38,475 nt of DNA from Terfezia claveryi. Lineage: Eukaryota > Ascomycota > Pezizomycetes > Pezizales > Pezizaceae. Below, in pieces: positions 1 to 10,443 of this stretch. Position 1 is the first letter of the stretch. Each line of letters opens with the position of its first letter. The notes below the pieces were generated by a model. The model was not told the DNA's origin and did no database searches. It was given only the letters and a program-made list of their open reading frames with translations. The stretch covers positions 1 to 38,475 of the forward strand of contig WHUX01000356.1 of NCBI GenBank assembly GCA_015179025.1, read 5' to 3'. Both the position numbers and the translations under genes were made by a program.

Positions 1-225
1 TTTTTACAAAATCCCTGTACTGTATTGGCAATCCATCAGCAAGTTCATGGATATTTTCAGTCACTGTTATTTTCATAACCTTGCGAATATCTCTATTAAC
101 AACTTCTGATAATCCCATTCCCCTATTTCAATTAATTCGACATATTGAGTCTCTGCAAGTACTTCGTCCAAGTTGCGAAATCAGTAACCTCCTCAATTTC
201 TAACATCTTTTTAGCTCGAGTCCAT

Positions 226-650
226 AAGGAGTGGTACTCGTAGCTTATCACAATTGGCTTTAATCCAATCCATCCCCAAAATGAGTGGAAGACCTGTTAG
301 AGGCACGCAACCTCAGTTACCAGGTCAAGGGTCTTATTTTTTCCAGATCTTGCATCAGGGACCTCCATCTGCAGGTTTGAACCTGCACTGTACCAGACCT
401 CTTGAGAATCGAGCCGTCGGCACTATCTAATCTCAGTCTTTTCTCCCTCTTAACCCAAGGTAGTATTATCTGTTCAACGAAAGAAGAATCAAAAATTGTG
501 GCTTCTGTGTCAGTATTAACTAAAGCATTAATAGAAATTTCATGTTTATTTCCTCTGTACATCCAAGATAACTTAACAGAGATAAGAAATTTCAGTCCTT
601 CATGCTTCAATACCTTGCACCCGATTTTCCTGCCAAAGAGAGATCCTTAA
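226..650 (-). pseudogene. Aspartic protease (retropepsin) of element A, active site lost
   Basis: The open frame at 317-610 shows the retropepsin pattern. A segment INALVNTDTEATIFDSS (about 497-523) stands where family members have an [DS]TG[AS] core, and a flap-like region (LRLDSADGSILKRSG) follows. After a frame change, LILGMDWIKANCDKL near 241-290 is the usual protease C-terminal motif. The catalytic Asp reads Asn (codon 515-517) and the following Gly reads Asp, so the enzyme would be inactive even if translated. It lies after gag and before the expected RT, the normal order. Confidence 0.75.
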
Positions 651-1129
651 TTCCATCCAATGAAATACTGGCACCGCCACCTTTCGTGATCTTTTTTCGA
701 GTGTGCCAATATGAGGAGCCACCTCATCATCAGCTTTTCTTTTTGTCCCTTTTTTGCGTTTTTATTTAATAAAGAAAGAGAAGAAATAGCAGAAGAAGAC
801 AAATTGTGAGAAACAGAACTAATCAAAACAGGGTCAATATCCATTGGTTGCCCTTCATATTTCTCCTTCCAACTGCCACCAAAGATGCCATTCCTTATAA
901 CACAAATAGAAAACCAATCCTGCGAGACTATCAGACCTGACGTACTAGATAGCCCGCATCCCTAACAGTCCAAGTTTTCCCCATAATCCAACTCATCCTC
1001 ACTAACAATATGCCCAAACTGGATCTCAAGTGGCGCTACTACAGCCACTCCTGCAGACACTGTCGCCACTTTCTTAGCTTCCTCCTTTCCCTTTCCCTTT
1101 CCCTTTGCCTTTGTCTCATCCGTAACCTT

Positions 1130-3057
1130 CCAACTGATTGAACAGTCACCCATCATGTGAGTTTTGTCCTCACACTTAATGCACTATCCATCCTTCTTCC
1201 AAGCCTGTCTCATAGCATATGTAACGCTATCTTGGCCAGGCTCTTTGGCTTTCTTAGAAGGAGTATCTGACTTGGATTTAGCTTTAGCATCAAGCTTGGT
1301 TTTTGCTTTTTCCTTTGGCTTGGTAATTTGGTCTTTCAGGTTTTCGGACTTCTTTTCAGCAGTCTTGAGAGTATTGGGACCTCCTTTTTCGCACCAGCAG
1401 CCTGTTCTTTTTGATGGAACTGGTTCTGTGCATGTGCCTCCCTAACCTTTTCATACTCAACCTGAGACCTGGCATTAGCAATTGCCTGAAAGCACATTTC
1501 TGTACTTGCTGGCACTTTATCGAGAATGTCTTTGTCAGTACTAACTTGGACCATATGGGCCCGAGTCTAAGGCTAAATAGCACTAATCAAGTGCTCCTAG
1601 ACCTGTTCTCGTAGTAGTTCCACTACCAACTGGTGAACCTTGACATAAGCTATGAAATATTTTATCAACTTACCTTTCTTCAGAAACTCCTTCTGAAGGA
1701 AGACCTTTGCATCTCGCTTCTCATGTTGATTCTGGTGTGCGTTAATGAACTCGCGTTTAAAGACATTAAACGTGTTCCATTCAACCTATCCGGAGTTGGC
1801 ATCAGGTGTTTGCTTGTGTTGATTAGCGTAATACCAAGTGCTTGCACCTCCTGTTAATAGATCCGCTACAAACAAGATTTTTTCACTATGAGTAGAATAT
1901 GTCAGCAGCATGCGTTCAAATGTATTGTCTACCTTCATTAGGAATTTCTTTAGCTTGCTTGAAGTTCCAATGAACTTCGGTAGTAGGGGGAGGTTTCGGA
2001 GTTCTTTCTTGTTAGAAAGAACTCGGGTTTTCTTTTGTGGAGATGGAGATGGTGGAGGAGGTTAGGGTGGTACTGGACCTGTCCAAGTGACGCAGATGAT
2101 GAAATCTTCTATATCATTATCAATTGATCGAGTTCGTTTGGGTGGGCGCTGTTGGCCAAGTGGCTGCTTTTGCAGGTCTTTGAGCTTTCATTTGTGAGTT
2201 TGAATTCAGCGAGAGAGTTCTTCTACTGATTCCTTATTAGTCTCACAACTGTAGATATGATCATCCTGTTCTTGTTTAATCACTTTCTGTGCTCAATCAC
2301 TCAGCTTGCCCATATCTGCTTTTATACTACTAAACTCTACTCTAGCTGCATCGATTATCGTCTCTGTATCCTCCTTGAGCTTTTTTGTTAGTTCCAGCCA
2401 TTGAATTTCTAACATTTCTTTGATCGAAACTATTAGACATTTTACTGCGTCCTCTTGACCATCTGTTTGTCCCTTTAGGGCAGCTACTTCTTCAGTTACC
2501 TGTTGTCGCAGTAACTTCAAATCATCATAAGTAGCTTTATCCCCTTTGAACATGATATTATGAGCTTCTTGGGCTTGTTTTAGAAAACCAGCCTAGGTAT
2601 TTAAACCTTCCATAAGGTTCATAATCTAAGCTCGTTGTCGGTCGAATTCTGTGGCTCTATCACAGACTATTCTAGCCAATAATTCATCATATTCTTGTTG
2701 GCTTAGTCCTGTACAAGGTGGTCGAATAGGATGTAGTAGTGGTTGTGCGGGGTGGCATTGTGAAGAGGCATTACTAGCTGTTCGACAAGGTAGTCTTCGG
2801 GATGGCAGGCCAAATCGATCGATTAAGATAGGAGGGAATGATTGTAGTTTGTTTGGACTATATATGGGATGTCTTAAGGATTTTATCTCACGAGATAGGA
2901 TATCCTCTATTGGGATGTCAATGAGATCATCTTCCATATCAGTATCCGACTGTGGAAGATTGTGAGGTCTTTGTGTGATGGCACGGGGTGTGACAACTGG
3001 GAATGTAAGGGGTTTGTAGGGCTGGTGAGGCCCTCTTGGTGTTTGTGAACTAGATAT
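1130..3057 (-). pseudogene. gag: gag of element A, broken
   Basis: Structural capsid polyprotein of a Ty3/gypsy element. Comparison with element B places the start at 3055-3057, where B has ATG (37759) but A has ATA. The N-terminal block (MEDDLIDIPIEDILSRE, ORF at 2626-2937) and a coiled-coil-like block (KATYDDLKLLRQQVTEE, 2293-2553) are nearly identical to B. The capsid core, with a segment reading LLTGGASTWYYANQ, lies near 1800-1860. A CCHC zinc knuckle (CIKCEDKTHMMGDC) lies near 1142-1183, directly after a TAG that probably replaces TGG. Several stops and frameshifts separate the blocks, so no full Gag can be made. Confidence 0.8.
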
Positions 3058-3105
3058 GATTAGAGTATATAGAAAATATAGCGAGAATCACTAGCTACAA
3101 AGTAA

Positions 3106-4602
3106 TGTCACGGGGGCCCTATACTTATAGCGCTCTTGCAACTATTAGGACGGCCATATTTTCCTGCTGCAACAATATATATTCTGCAACACAAAATATC
3201 AATCTTATTGCAGTAAAGTTTAGTCCAATAGTAGTTTCTCATAACAGAAAGTTTAGTCCAATAGTAGTTTCTCATGACAGATCTTATTTTACAACACAAA
3301 ATAAATCCTATGTCACTTAAATGTAAAGTTAACTCAAGACTTAGAACTATATAGGCTTCGTGTACTCAAGGTGCTCTTGCTTTTGAATACTAACTCGTGG
3401 TAGAATAAATTCAACTGGAACTACTTGCACTATTTATATCCCGCGGTGTTCATAGATATTCTTATGATAAAAATATTTTATAAAACGCGGGCCTACCTGT
3501 CACCTTGGAATTTCTTCCTAAGTGTTATGCCATCCACACCTTTGTTAATACAGTTGCTATCTGCACTTGTTGTCACAGGTTACTAACCCGAACATAGAGA
3601 ATATTCCTATGTCTGCATGTTATACATACTTCGCTTATAGCTCGCTTATCCCATTAAAGAATTCTTATCCTAGGCAACTAAATTCAATTTCAGATACGTT
3701 ACCAATCCTCAATACTATCGAATTACCATCCGACAATATCTGAAGGCATCTAATTATGTTTCCGGCAATATGTACAATAGTATCTAGTGTCTATTTAAAA
3801 TAATTTTCAACTGCACATAACTGTATGAATAGAGAACTGTGGGTCACAAGTAGATCACCATTGGAAAGGTATAAACGCATAGAAGATTATAGAATCTTAG
3901 TTTATCTCGATACCCAAATTATTCACGGAGTTATTACCAATAATATGTAAACCTCCTCATGGACCTATATGACCATATTAAAAGTCTTATATCTTCATGG
4001 GTTTAACTCCGATCATAAAAAGGATTACAGAAATGGAATTAGGACGAAGGGTAAGACTAGATAGAACCTTGAAACATTAAATTCGGAGAACTTTATGTTT
4101 TGGCCCTACCTTTAGCCTTTGTTCTGGGCACACTCCCTTATAGTGCTACTGGACGCACTTTGGTCTAAAGTGCGCCCTCATAGCTTCATTTTTTTTATTT
4201 ATTTTTACTGAATTATTTACCTGCAGTTCAGGGTAATAATTCAATATTCAGGGTAACGCCAAGACCTCAGGGTAATAGCCAATATATAGCTAGCATATAT
4301 ATGCATATAGTCAGCATATTAATCTGAGTATAACTATTGAACCGTTAATCTGATTCTTATGAAACCTGAACCGTAGCTCCCTCAACGGTCTATGGATGTT
4401 CCATAAGTGTCTTAACCATCTAGGATGATTATAAACCACTACAAGGTTCATACCCGTTTCATATATTTAACTCTTATAAGTAAGTATTAGAAATGTTTGC
4501 ACAACACTGCTAAGAGTGTACCTAGATTTATGTAGATTCTAGGGTCGTTCTATAAGGGTCCAAGTACCTTTGGTAGGGCTGGATGTCACCCCGTGACACT
4601 TG
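3106..4602 (-). repeat. Family-1 LTR, 5' LTR of element A (1497 bp)
   Basis: On the minus strand the LTR starts TGTCACGGGGTGACATCC and ends GGGCCCCCGTGACA, with the TG...CA ends usual for LTRs. The boundaries come from comparing three other copies: 6082-11050 (with insertions), 16004-16221 (3' part) and 37079-37708 (3' part). After removal of its insertions the 6082-11050 copy is also about 1.5 kb. The first 15 bases form a small palindrome (TGTCAcggggTGACA). A 33-bp internal segment near 3215-3280 is tandemly duplicated in this copy only. Confidence 0.85.
3431..3438 (-). promoter_or_regulatory. TATA box of the family-1 LTR (element A)
   Basis: TATAAATA on the minus strand, about 325 bp before the LTR 3' end. 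The same octamer sits at the same place in the E and B copies of this LTR (10749-10756 and 37407-37414), which supports it as the retrotransposon promoter. Its activity is inferred only. Confidence 0.5.
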
Positions 4603-5494
4603 CCAAAGAAACAAGATTGCAAGACACAAGAAATATGGCAAGCTCGTACCTCTTCCAATCCCCTATAGGCCATGGGAACACATTTCAATGGATTTCATTA
4701 CTGATTTACCACCAGTCAAAGGGTATAATCAGATCTGGGTTATTGTCAATAGGTTTACTAAAATGTCACATTTCATTCCCTTAAAGAACCAGAAGCAAAA
4801 AGAGTTGGTTGGGATATTTGTCAAGGAGGTTTGGAGGCTGTATGGATTATCAAAGAGAGTTGTTTCAGTTCAGGATTCGGTGTTTACAAGTTCGTTTTGC
4901 ATGGAGGTAATGCAGTTATTAGGAGTTGAGTTGGATAAGTCCTCGGCATATCACCCCCAGACCGATGGTCAAACCGAACGAGTTAACCAGACCCTTGAGC
5001 ATTATCTATGGACATATTGCTATTGGGATCAGGATAACTGGGTCAAGTTATTACTATTTGCCGAGTTCTGTTATAATAATACTGTCTATTGTAGTACCAA
5101 ACTCACACCATTCTTTGCCGCATATGCTCAACACCCAGAAAATAATTTCTTGAACCCAACCAAAGCCTCAACTGAACCAAATAACCCTGAGGCAGTCAAG
5201 ACAGTCGAAACCTTGGACGTAATGAGGGAGGCTATAAGGGAGAACATGAAGGCAGCGCAAGACCGGATGTCTAAATATTACAATCTCAAGGTAGCAGAGA
5301 AGGAACCAACATTCAAAGTGGGAGATTCGGTCATGGTTAATGTAAAGAACATTAAAATAAGGTGTCCGACCAAGAAGTTTGACTACAAGTTACAAGGGAA
5401 GTTTAGAATTAAAAGGCTTATTGGCACTTATGTCTATAAGTTAGAGCTTCCCCCAAGTATAGGCAAAACTCACCCAGTTTTTCATATTTGTTAA
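4603..5494 (+). pseudogene. Integrase of element E, truncated and catalytically damaged
   Basis: Retroviral-type integrase that would insert the cDNA. The open frame (about 303 codons, with its first codons read from the abutting LTR of A) begins at the second Cys pair of the HHCC zinc domain (CQRNKIARHKKYGKL). The catalytic core follows: the first Asp in MDFITDLP, then SAYHPQTDGQTERVNQ with the Glu. Around the second catalytic Asp the sequence reads VVSVQDSVFTS where the family has a SDRxxxF-type motif, so that Asp appears lost (GTT, Val). A GPY/F-like region (KLQGKFRIKRLIGTYVYKLEL) and HPVFHIC follow, then a stop. Upstream parts are absent because element A was inserted. Confidence 0.85.
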
Positions 5495-5560
5495 TTGGAA
5501 CCCTACCACCATAATACGATTGCTGGCAGACTCTCACCAACACCCCCTCCTGTTGACCTC

Positions 5561-5806
5561 GAAGAATTGGAATACCAGGTGGAAAAAGTTAGGACTAGTG
5601 AGCTCAGAAAGGGACAGGTTATGTATTTATTCTCTTGAAAGGGTTATAGTCATGATGATGACACATGGGAACCATATGAGATGACGGATAATGTATTTAG
5701 TCTCTTGGAAGGGTTACTCTCCTAATGATAACACATGGGAACCATATGAGAACCTGAAGGATGGAGTAGCTTATTTTATTCGAAAATTCCATCTGAATAA
5801 TCCTCG
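5561..5806 (+). pseudogene. Chromodomain remnant of element E
   Basis: After the integrase stop, pieces of a C-terminal chromodomain are readable: EYQVEKVRTSELRKGQV, then a KGYS-DDDTWEPYE motif, then [12 protein letters not shown]. In chromoviruses this domain steers insertion towards modified chromatin. An in-frame stop follows MYLFS, and part of the domain is present twice because of a 70-bp tandem duplication (5621-5760). The order integrase then chromodomain matches element C. Confidence 0.7.
5621..5760 (+). repeat. 70-bp tandem duplication inside the chromodomain
   Basis: The segments starting ATGTATTTA at 5621 and 5691 are diverged copies of each other. Both carry ACACATGGGAACCATATGAG, the TWEPYE codons. 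The copies differ by several substitutions, so the duplication is not recent. Confidence 0.8.
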
Positions 5807-5811
5807 TAAGC

Positions 5812-6067
5812 CTCGGGACCCTGATGTTATCTTGTGTGGATTTTTCTTTTTTTCTTATTATTAGGCATTAGGTTTTTTAAATTATCTTTACGTTTTTGTT
5901 TTACCTGTATTTCTTATGCCATATTGTCCCAAGGGTGCAAAGAGATGTACGCAGCTATGTTTTAGCTCTCGTACATAAGGACTGGTCCTCAAGCCCTATC
6001 CATTGTTGTTAGTAGTAATAATAATTCCGATTGTATGATGAATTAGGTTCTTATGGACAAGAACTTT
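5812..6067 (+). other. 3' untranslated region of element E
   Basis: AT-rich, non-coding stretch between the chromodomain remnant and the polypurine tract. No ORF or repeat stands out. Confidence 0.5.
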
Positions 6068-6077
6068 AAGGGGGGAG
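6068..6077 (+). other. Polypurine tract of element E
   Basis: AAGGGGGGAGG-type purine run four bases before the 3' LTR start (TGTCACTAG at 6082). This is the position of the plus-strand DNA primer in LTR retrotransposons. Confidence 0.75.
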
Positions 6078-6556
6078 GCACTGTCACTAGTTGACATCCA
6101 GCCCTACCAAAGGTACTTGGGCCCTTATAAAACGACCCTAGAACCTATATGAACTCTAGGTACACTCTTAGTAGTGTGCTGCAAACGTTTCTAATACTTA
6201 TCTATAGGAGTTAAGTATATGAAACGGGTATGAACCTCAGATTAGTTTATAATCATCCCTCATAGTTAAGACCCTTATGGAACGTTCATAGACCCTTAAG
6301 GGAGCTACGGTTCAAGTTTCATAAGTATCTGATTAATGGTTCAATAGTTATACTCAGATTAATATACTGACTATATGCATATATATATAATAGCTATATT
6401 AGCTATTACCCTGAAGTCTTGGCGTTAACCTGAATTGCTCATTATTACCCTAAAGTTAAGGAAAATAATTCAGTAAAAATAACTAAAAAAATGAAGGACT
6501 GAGGGCGTACTTTAGACCAAAGTGCGTCTGGTAACACTATAAGGGAGTGCGTCCAG

Positions 6557-7450
6557 TGTTGAAATACAGGTATATGTGATATACTCTATATCTAATAGGC
6601 AGCGGTAATTCAACCAAGTATCCAATAAAGGAGAAACTTGGGAATAGATCTAATAGGCTGGTGGAGGACGTTCTGGAGAACATAGAGCGCATTGTGGATA
6701 CTGTAGAGGACGCTGTAGAGCGTGCACTAGAAACGTAGAATATATAGAAGCATCAGGAAAGAAAATAGTTTGCCTTTAGTGTCTCTAGAGACAGTAATGC
6801 CACCAGAGACAAGATATGTCTCCACGATTGGCAGAATGTCTCCTAGTGTCTCCTGGAGATACTGGGAAACACCAGAAGACATATAGGAGACACTCAGGAG
6901 ACACCCAGGAGACATAAAAGTCACAAATGACACAAGAGACAACCCTGTCTCCTGGAGACACCATCTGGTGTCCCGATGCCACTTTTTACTTGCTGATGAG
7001 AATATATTATAGAATGTAGGAGTGAATGAGATTGATGTGTAAACTGATGTGAACTAATGATCTCTGAAGGAAGGGAATTCCCCTCCTATATACACACGAT
7101 GCCAGCAAGCTATAGCATAAGCCAGAGCATGCTAAATACGTTCAACATAATTACAATATACTCAATATATTTGAGTTTGTAACAATAAAGTTTAACAGAA
7201 GTATAACTCAGAATATAGTTTAACATGTATTGTAAGCATGTGAATAGAGCTAAAATAGAGTTTTTTGAGCGTGAATAATATAACTAACAATAGAGTTATG
7301 CATGTGAAAAGCATATGGAAATACTTAATCTATGTAAGTATAAAGCACATGATTTGACATATGGTGGAATGTAATTAGGAATGAATAATGCATGTGTATG
7401 TGATTTATGGTTTAAGAGAGAGTATTTGAACGCATTTTTTAATACTTAGG
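6557..7450. mobile_element. Unclassified ~0.9-kb insertion in the LTR of E
   Basis: Compared with the LTR of A, about 0.89 kb of foreign sequence lies between GTCCAG (ending 6556) and ACAGAGGACAAAGG (from 7451). It begins TGTTGAAATAC and ends near AATACTTAGG. The flanks suggest at most an imperfect 4-5 bp duplication (CCAG/ACAG). It could be a solo LTR, because it starts TG and has a TATATA-like stretch near 7083-7092, but it lacks a clear CA end and I could not find its partner. No coding region is supported inside. Confidence 0.5.
6778..6975. repeat. Cluster of TGTCTC / GAGACA inverted motifs
   Basis: Within about 190 bp there are a dozen or so copies of TGTCTC(C) and (G)GAGACA in both orientations. 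They include perfect palindromes GTCTCTAGAGAC (6781-6792) and TGTCTCCTGGAGACA (6946-6960). Any ORFs here are by-products of the repeated motif. Possible roles are protein-binding sites or hairpins; neither is shown. Confidence 0.75.
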
Positions 7451-8069
7451 ACAGAGGACAAAGGTAGGGCTAAAATATAAAGTTCTCTGATTTTAATGCT
7501 TCAAGGTTCTATCTAAGCCTACTCTTTTTCCTGATTCCATTTCTGCAATCCGTTTCATAATCGGTGTTAAACTCACGGAGATATAAGACTTTTAATATTG
7601 TCATATAGGTCCACGAGGAGGTTTACTTATTATTGGTAATAACTCTGTGAATAATTTGGGTATTGAGATAAACTAAGATTCTATAATCTTATATGCATTG
7701 ATACCTTTCCAATGGTAATCTACCTGTGACCTATGGTTCTCTATTCATAGAGTTATGTGCAGTTGAAAATTATTTTCAATGGACACTAGACACTATTAAG
7801 TGAATATTGCCGGAAACATAATTAGATACCTTCGGATATTGTCAGATAGTAATTCGATAATATCGAGGATTGGTAACGTATCTGAAATTGAATTTAGTTG
7901 TCTCGGATAAGAATTCTTTAATAGGATAAGCGAGCTATAAGCGAAGTTCGTATAATATGCAGATATGGGAATATTCTCTATACTTGAGTTAGTAACCTAT
8001 GACAACAAGTGCAGATAGCAACTGCATTAACAAAGGTGTAGATGGCATAACACTCAGGAAGAAATTCTA

Positions 8070-8078
8070 AGGTGACAG
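8070..8078. repeat. Target site duplication, left, copy 1
   Basis: AGGTGACAG, identical to 10682-10690. Uninterrupted LTR copies (for example 37341-37355) have the motif once. Confidence 0.9.
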
Positions 8079-8150
8079 TGTTCTCGGTCCCAGACTCTTG
8101 GCAGTGATAACTTTTATCTGCAAGAGTCTGGTACTAAACTGCTCCGAAAC

Positions 8151-8203
8151 TGCACGCGCTAGCATCTCCGAGCGTTTTGAGCTCGGAGATGCTAGCGCGT
8201 GCA
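8151..8203. repeat. Perfect 23-bp stem, 7-nt loop (left subterminal hairpin)
   Basis: Arms 8151-8173 (TGCACGCGCTAGC...) and 8181-8203 (...GCTAGCGCGTGCA) pair without mismatch around GTTTTGA. Copy 2 carries the same hairpin at about 26991-27043 with two changes in the stem. A third related arm (TTTTCGGAGCTACTAGC) follows at 8211-8227. Confidence 0.9.
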
Positions 8204-8337
8204 TAGCCTGTTTTCGGAGCTACTAGCATTGTTTTGAGCTACATATTTCATAAGCATACACAATTGTCATAACGACAACAGTAGAATAAATGTCTACCAA
8301 AGCATTCGTTCGGGATTTCATTCATTTGAGAATGTAT

Positions 8338-8437
8338 TATCTCTAGTTTTGAGAGTTGGACAGGATTTAGTTTGACTCGATTTAGTATTATCTTTAGTTT
8401 TGAGAGTCGGACAGGATTTGGTTTGACTCTTGATTTA
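8338..8437. repeat. ~50-bp tandem duplication
   Basis: Two adjacent copies of a segment containing TAGTTTTGAGAGT and GGACAGGATTT, also present in copy 2 of the element. Confidence 0.7.
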
Positions 8438-8474
8438 CAGAGGCACTAAGAGTCTGGTCATGAGAGCAAGGATA

Positions 8475-8752
8475 TCTACTATCTTGGAGCAGCGATTTGA
8501 TCTCGGAGCAAGATTTTCTGTAGCTATACTAAGTAACCTATAAGACTAGAAAGCTAGAAAGCTTAGGTTTTCAATGGGTTAGTCTTAGTTGGAGGGGTTA
8601 TGAGTATCAACTATCTACTATATTATAGTCTCGAGGCAGTAACTTGATCTCGGAGCAGCATTTACTTTGGCTATTCTAAGTAACCTATTTGACTAGAAAG
8701 CTAGAAAGCTGCTCCGGGCTCAGGTCTACATTTTAATGGGTTGGTCTTAGTG
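8475..8752. repeat. ~140-bp diverged tandem duplication
   Basis: Segments from 8475 and 8614 share TCTACTA, TTGATCTCGGAGCA, CTAAGTAACCTAT, GACTAGAAAGCTAGAAAGCT and a TGGGTTNGTCTTAGT end. The same arrangement is found in copy 2 (about 27315-27592). Confidence 0.7.
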
Positions 8753-8754
8753 AA

Positions 8755-10418
8755 GGTGCCTTATATGCTTGCTCCGGACAATATAGGCTTCCTCGGTGGT
8801 GTCTTATATGCTTGCTCCAGGCAATATATGCTTGCTCGGTGCCTCATATTGCTCCGGGCAACATATGCTCGCTCAGTGCCTTATATGCTTGCGCCGGACA
8901 ATATTGGCTTGCTCGGTGGTGTCTTATATGCTTGCTCGGTACCTTATAGGCCTGCTCTGGGCAATATATTCTTGCTCAGTGCCTTATATGCTTGCTCCAG
9001 GCAATATATGCTTGCTCAGTGCCTCATATGCTTGCTCCGGGCAATATAGGCTTTATAGAAGCAAGCCTATATTTCCCGGAGTAGGCCTATAAGGCACCGA
9101 GTGAGCATATATTGCCTAGAGCAAGCATATAAGACACTATCGAGCAAGCTAATATTGTCTGGAGCAAGCATATAAGACACTATCGAGCAAGCCAATACTG
9201 TCCGGAGCAAGCATATAAGGCACTGAGCGAGCTTATGTTGCTCAGAACAAGCATATAAGGCACTGAGCAAGAATATATTGCCTAGAGCAAGCATATAAGA
9301 CACCACCGAGCAAGCTAATATTGTCCGGCGCAAGCATATAAGGCACTGAGTGAGCATATGTTGCCCGGAGCAATATGAGGCACCGAGCAAGCATATATTG
9401 CCTGGAGCAAGCATATAAGGCACTGAGCAAGAATATATTGCCCGGAGCAGGCCTATAAGACACCACCGAGCAAGCCAATATTGTCTGGAGCAAGTATATA
9501 AGACACCACTGAGCAAGCCAATACTGTCCGGAGCAAGCATATAAGGCACTGAGCGAGCCTATGTTGCTTGGAACAAGCATATAAGGCACTGAGCAAGAAT
9601 ATATTGCCCGGAGCAGGCCTATAAGACACCACCGAGCAAGCCAATATTGTCTATAGCAAGCATATAAGATACCACCGAGCAAGCCAATACTGTCCGGAGC
9701 AAGCATATAAGGCACTGAGCGAGCCTATGTTGCTCGGAACAAGCATATAAGGCACTGAGCAAGAATATATTGCCTGGAGCAAGCATATAAGACACCACCG
9801 AGCAAGCCAATATTGTCTGGAGCAAGCATATAAGGCACTGGGCGAGCCTATATTGCCCGGAACAAGCATATAAGGCACTGAGCAAGAATATATTGCCCGG
9901 AGCAAGCATATGAGGCACCGAGCAAGGATATATTACCTAGAGCAAGCATATAAGACACCACCGAGCAAGCCAATATTGTCCGGCGCAAGCATATAAGACA
10001 CTGAGCGAGCATATGTTGCCCGGAGCAATATGAGGCACCGAGCAAGCATATATTGCCTGGAGCAAGCATATAAGGTACTGAGCAAGAATATATTGCCCGG
10101 AGCAGGCCTATAAGACACCACCGAGCAAGCCAATATTGTCTGGAGCAAGCATATAAGGCACTGGGCGAGCCTATATTGCCTGGAACAAGCATATAAGGTA
10201 CTGAGCAAGAATATATTGCCCGGAGCAAGCATATGAAGCACCGAGCAAGGATATATTGCCTAGAGCAAGCATATAAGACACCACCGAGCAAGCCAATATT
10301 GTCCGGCGCAAGCATATAAGGCACTGAGCGAGCCTATGTTGCCTGGAGCAAGCATATGAGACACCATCGAGTAAGCCAATATTGTCCGGAGCAAGCATAT
10401 AAGGCGCTGAGCAAGTAT
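8755..10418. repeat. Satellite array of ~20-bp units with an orientation switch
   Basis: Units alternate between a GAGCAAGCATATAAGGCACT type and a GAGCAAGAATATATTGCCCG type, with variants of 20-23 bp. From 8755 to about 9053 the units run in one direction; from about 9059 to 10418 they run in the other. The turning point (9035-9081) is itself a hairpin. ORFs of 60-160 codons in both strands are artefacts of the repeat length. Confidence 0.9.
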
Positions 10419-10421
10419 CTA

Positions 10422-10443
10422 CAAGAGTCTGGGACCGAGAACA
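10422..10443. repeat. Internal copy of the terminal repeat, inverted
   Basis: These 22 bases are the exact reverse complement of the left terminus (8079-8100), whereas the true right terminus at 10660-10681 is only partly matched. The inner pair would delimit a 2365-bp element. In copy 2 the inner end is at 29262-29283 with one mismatch. Confidence 0.85.

Larger units (their letters stand above)
1..4602 (-). mobile_element. Ty3/gypsy retrotransposon A (family 1), 5' half
   Basis: Read on the minus strand this element runs from its 5' LTR (3106-4602) through gag to protease and leaves the window at position 1, where reverse transcriptase is expected. The order LTR-gag-PR and the LTR sequence match elements E and B of this window. 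It abuts the integrase of element E at 4602/4603 and cuts that gene inside its zinc-binding region, so A most likely inserted into E. All reading frames carry stops, so A is inactive. The 3' half and the partner target duplication lie outside the window. Confidence 0.85.

Noticed and set aside
1164..1857. Plus-strand ORFs of 67-93 codons
   Set aside because: They are antisense shadows of the gag of element A.
8741..10398. Many overlapping ORFs of 60-160 codons with SYMLAPGN/YACSRQY-like repeats
   Set aside because: They follow the 20-bp satellite in several frames and both strands. No start context or domain is seen, and the same set occurs in the second copy (27581-29238).
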